Shown piece after piece: positions 61,997 to 64,000 of a stretch of DNA of 64,000 nt; position 1 is the stretch's first letter, and the number at the start of each line of letters is the position of its first letter. Source of the DNA: Alg239-R122 sp041746135 (GTDB lineage: Bacteria; Pseudomonadota; Alphaproteobacteria; Sphingomonadales; Sphingomonadaceae); assembly GCA_041746135.1 (NCBI GenBank), contig JBGTHQ010000041.1, forward strand, positions 1 through 64,000, given 5' to 3'. The notes under the pieces were generated by a model that saw only the letters and a program-made list of their open reading frames with translations, did no database searches and had not been told where the DNA came from. The position numbers and the translations under genes were made by a program.

Positions 61997-63061
61997 TTAA
62001 GCCATGTAGTGTGGTCGAGCTCGATCCCGTAAATAAGCAACCACAGCCCTGGCACACCAATAGCCAGTTAGAATAAGCAGTAGTAAACCGAGCCTGATAC
62101 CGTTGCGCTTGGAAATACGCCACCACCATTTGCCAGCGATGGATTTCTCAACGACAAACTGATATTTGCGAAGGCCGGGGTTGGTTTTAAAAAAACTGTC
62201 AATTGCTATGGACATAGCCGTAGATATACGTTTCGTTTCTTGCAACGAAGTGTTCTCGGCTGGTTCCCCCCACCAGAATGAGCGAAGTGCGATGGATGTA
62301 CTTTCGTCCAACCCCTCCCCAGTCAACTTCTTGTATTCGCGTCGGCAGGTTCTCAGAGAATATACAGCTTGTTTGCTTGCATGCACTTTAGTTATGCTAT
62401 CGTGGCCCCGCCGCATCCTGTAGAGCATTTCTCTGGCTACGCCGAACTTTCCCAAATCCGTCAGACGTGTCCACAGATCGTAATCTTGGGCGTATGTCAC
62501 CGTCGGATCGTAGCCGCCTACTAGATCGTATGACCTACGGCGAAAGGCGACTTGTCCATGTCCGCCTATCGCATTCGTGAAGCAGTTAAAGAGGGGAAAA
62601 GTTTCATCAACCTTAATCGGACTGTCCAGATATCCCGTTTCATCCTCGATCTTAAAATGCTCAATAATAGACGATACGGCGACATAGTCCGATTGAGCTC
62701 TCAAGAATTCAATTTGTTTTTCCAACCGGGTTGGCATCGAGATATCGTCGGCATCCATGCGGGCTATGAATTCGCCGGCAGAGATATCGATGCCGCGCCG
62801 AAGCGCTATCGTGAGCCCCGTATTATCCTGCTCAACCAATCTGATTCGAGAGTCCCGAGCGGCGTATGATCGAGCTATGTGGCCCGTGCTGTCAGTGGAA
62901 CCATCATTGATAATTATGAACTCGAAGTCACGGAATGTCTGATTCAAAATACTTTCGACAGCGCTCGACACATACTGCTCGGCATTATAGGCAGACATTA
63001 CGACGGAGATAGCAGGAGATTGATTATTACCCAATGGCTTCCCAAACATAATTTTTTTCAA
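61997..63061 (-). CDS. Glycosyltransferase family 2
   Basis: This 354-residue GT-A enzyme has ISVVMSAYNAEQYVSSAVESILNQT, IIINDGSTDSTG, FIARMDADDISMPTRLEKQ (DxD metal site) and a GGYDPTVTYAQDYDLWTRL acceptor element. A C-terminal membrane helix (LGLLLLILTGYWCARAVVAYL) anchors it. It appears intact, unlike its neighbours, and probably adds a sugar during surface polysaccharide synthesis. Composition is more AT-rich than the housekeeping region. Confidence 0.9.
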   Translation of the reverse strand: MKKIMFGKPLGNNQSPAISVVMSAYNAEQYVSSAVESILNQTFRDFEFIIINDGSTDSTGHIARSYAARDSRIRLVEQDNTGLTIALRRGIDISAGEFIARMDADDISMPTRLEKQIEFLRAQSDYVAVSSIIEHFKIEDETGYLDSPIKVDETFPLFNCFTNAIGGHGQVAFRRRSYDLVGGYDPTVTYAQDYDLWTRLTDLGKFGVAREMLYRMRRGHDSITKVHASKQAVYSLRTCRREYKKLTGEGLDESTSIALRSFWWGEPAENTSLQETKRISTAMSIAIDSFFKTNPGLRKYQFVVEKSIAGKWWWRISKRNGIRLGLLLLILTGYWCARAVVAYLRDRARPHYMA

Positions 63062-63372
63062 GTAAGTATTTTCACGATCGAAAAGTTTTCACCGCTGCAC
63101 GCAGCATGAAGTTAATGAAGTCATATGAACATGAAAATACGAGGATTTATATTATTAAGCCAAGGGCGACTTTATAAGTCGCAGTAGCTCTGTCAACTAC
63201 CCCGCGACCAAACTGCGTGATGCCAATCTGGCGCGGGGGAAAAGCTGCCGACTTTATTATTTAGTGCTCAATTTCTAAACGTTCGGATCGTTTTCATAAG
63301 ATAATAAAGGCCTTGATGGTAGTAATGTAATTTGAGCGAAATGCTAACTTCGCGGTAAGGAAAAAATTAAAG
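63062..63372. other. AT-rich intergenic promoter region
   Basis: This gap lies between the divergent GT2 and ABC-exporter genes. I see no gene. It is AT-rich and must contain promoters for both directions, but no clear element stands out. Confidence 0.4.
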
Positions 63373-64000
63373 ATGATTATGTCATCTCTTCGTAAAATAC
63401 TTGACATTCTGAACCATCACGAAAGACGGCATTTTTACGTCCTCATAACCCAGTCGTTTCTGATGGCTCTTATCGATGTAACGAGCGTCGTTTCGATCCT
63501 GCCTTTCCTAGCCGTGGTTTCAAATCCGGAAATCATTTCCGAAAACTTTTATCTGAACAGCCTTTACAATATGCTCCATTTTGAAAGCACGCAAAATTTC
63601 TTGGTGCTTTTGGGATCCTGTGTGTTTTTTTTATTATTGTCTCGATTGCATTTCGGGCCTATAATTTCTACGCGCTTACTAGATTTTCAAAGCTGAGGGC
63701 GCTGGCGTTGGCAACGAACTATTCCATCGCTATCTCAGCCAATCCTATCCATGGTTTCTTGAACGGCACTCCTCTGGGCTTGCTCGTAAAGTTCTGTCGG
63801 AGGTTAGCGAGGTAATCAACGGGTCGATCATGTCACTAATGGCACTGCTCGCGAATGCGATGATTATCGTCTTGATCCTTCTCGTGCTTATGGTTCTTCA
63901 GCCTATTGCAGCTTTATTCGCAGCACTGATTGTAGGCAGCATATATGCCATTGTTTTCAGAGTAATTCGATCGCAGCTGATCGGATTGGGCGAAAAAAGG
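63373..64000 (+). pseudogene. ABC exporter (fused permease–ATPase type), frameshifted, 3' end outside window
   Basis: The transmembrane domain of a PglK/MsbA-type exporter is readable only by changing frame twice. Frame one (to about 63640) has LRKILDILNHHERRHFYVLI and SFLMALIDVTSVVSILPFLAVV. The second frame carries AFRAYNFYALTRFSKL. The third (from about 63705) carries ELFHRYLSQSYPWFLERHSSGL and LLANAMIIVLILLVLMVLQPI. The first shift falls in a run of eight T (63627–63634), a hot spot for slippage or sequencing error. Relatives export lipid-linked oligosaccharides. Confidence 0.75.

Overview
The window looks like a chromosomal segment of a sphingomonad-type alphaproteobacterium (Sphingomonadaceae/Erythrobacteraceae). 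The evidence is the gene order nfu–rutE-like–tsaB–rimI–mucR–fur–plsC–miaB–phoH–ybeY–corC, the alphaproteobacterial SerC type with its leader RNA, a class II DAHP synthase, HisZ beside PurA, and moderately high GC. This assignment comes from protein recognition by eye, not from a database search.

Positions 1–10.6 kb are an accessory region that ends at a tRNA-Thr gene. It holds the 3' part of a very large protein of unknown function, a small membrane protein and a decayed tyrosine recombinase. Next is a tightly coupled two-gene operon, a GHKL-type ATPase (4088–5221) and a 728-residue protein with a degenerate phosphoribosyltransferase signature (5218–7404). I consider this pair the best candidate for an undescribed, possibly anti-phage, system. 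It is followed by a DUF3489–DUF2924–large serine recombinase cassette.

Positions 10.8–58.4 kb are mostly housekeeping. On the minus strand are an RNase-H-like protein lacking a standard start, a TM-helix channel-like protein, a serine hydrolase, RarA, a GT4 glycosyltransferase and the corC-to-nfu block (tRNA thiomethylation and t6A, ribosome maturation, Fur and MucR regulators). On the plus strand follow an exported M16 protease, DAHP synthase, an M20 peptidase and cydAB with a 40-residue DUF2474 subunit. A divergent four-gene cluster (exported truncated haemoglobin, DUF3034 barrel, periplasmic cupredoxin, GGDEF/EAL protein) looks like a redox or gas-to-c-di-GMP unit. Then come tRNA-Gln, ilvE, a MarR regulator, an amidase preceded by an 18-codon ORF with a perfect Shine–Dalgarno sequence, tlyA, tspO, ubiK, ybjN, proC, a LOG protein and an extensin-like lipoprotein. 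The last part carries a Fur-box-preceded ferric-reductase-like/PepSY pair, serC–serA (serine synthesis), hisZ, an aldo/keto reductase, purA and a winged-helix regulator.

From tRNA-Val (58,381) to the end lies a second accessory region. It has a frameshifted integrase next to the tRNA, a frameshifted branching-type glycosyltransferase, a truncated sulfotransferase fused to IS3-family remnants, an intact GT2 glycosyltransferase and the broken start of an ABC exporter. It reads as a decaying surface-polysaccharide island of lower GC. No rRNA genes or CRISPR arrays were seen.
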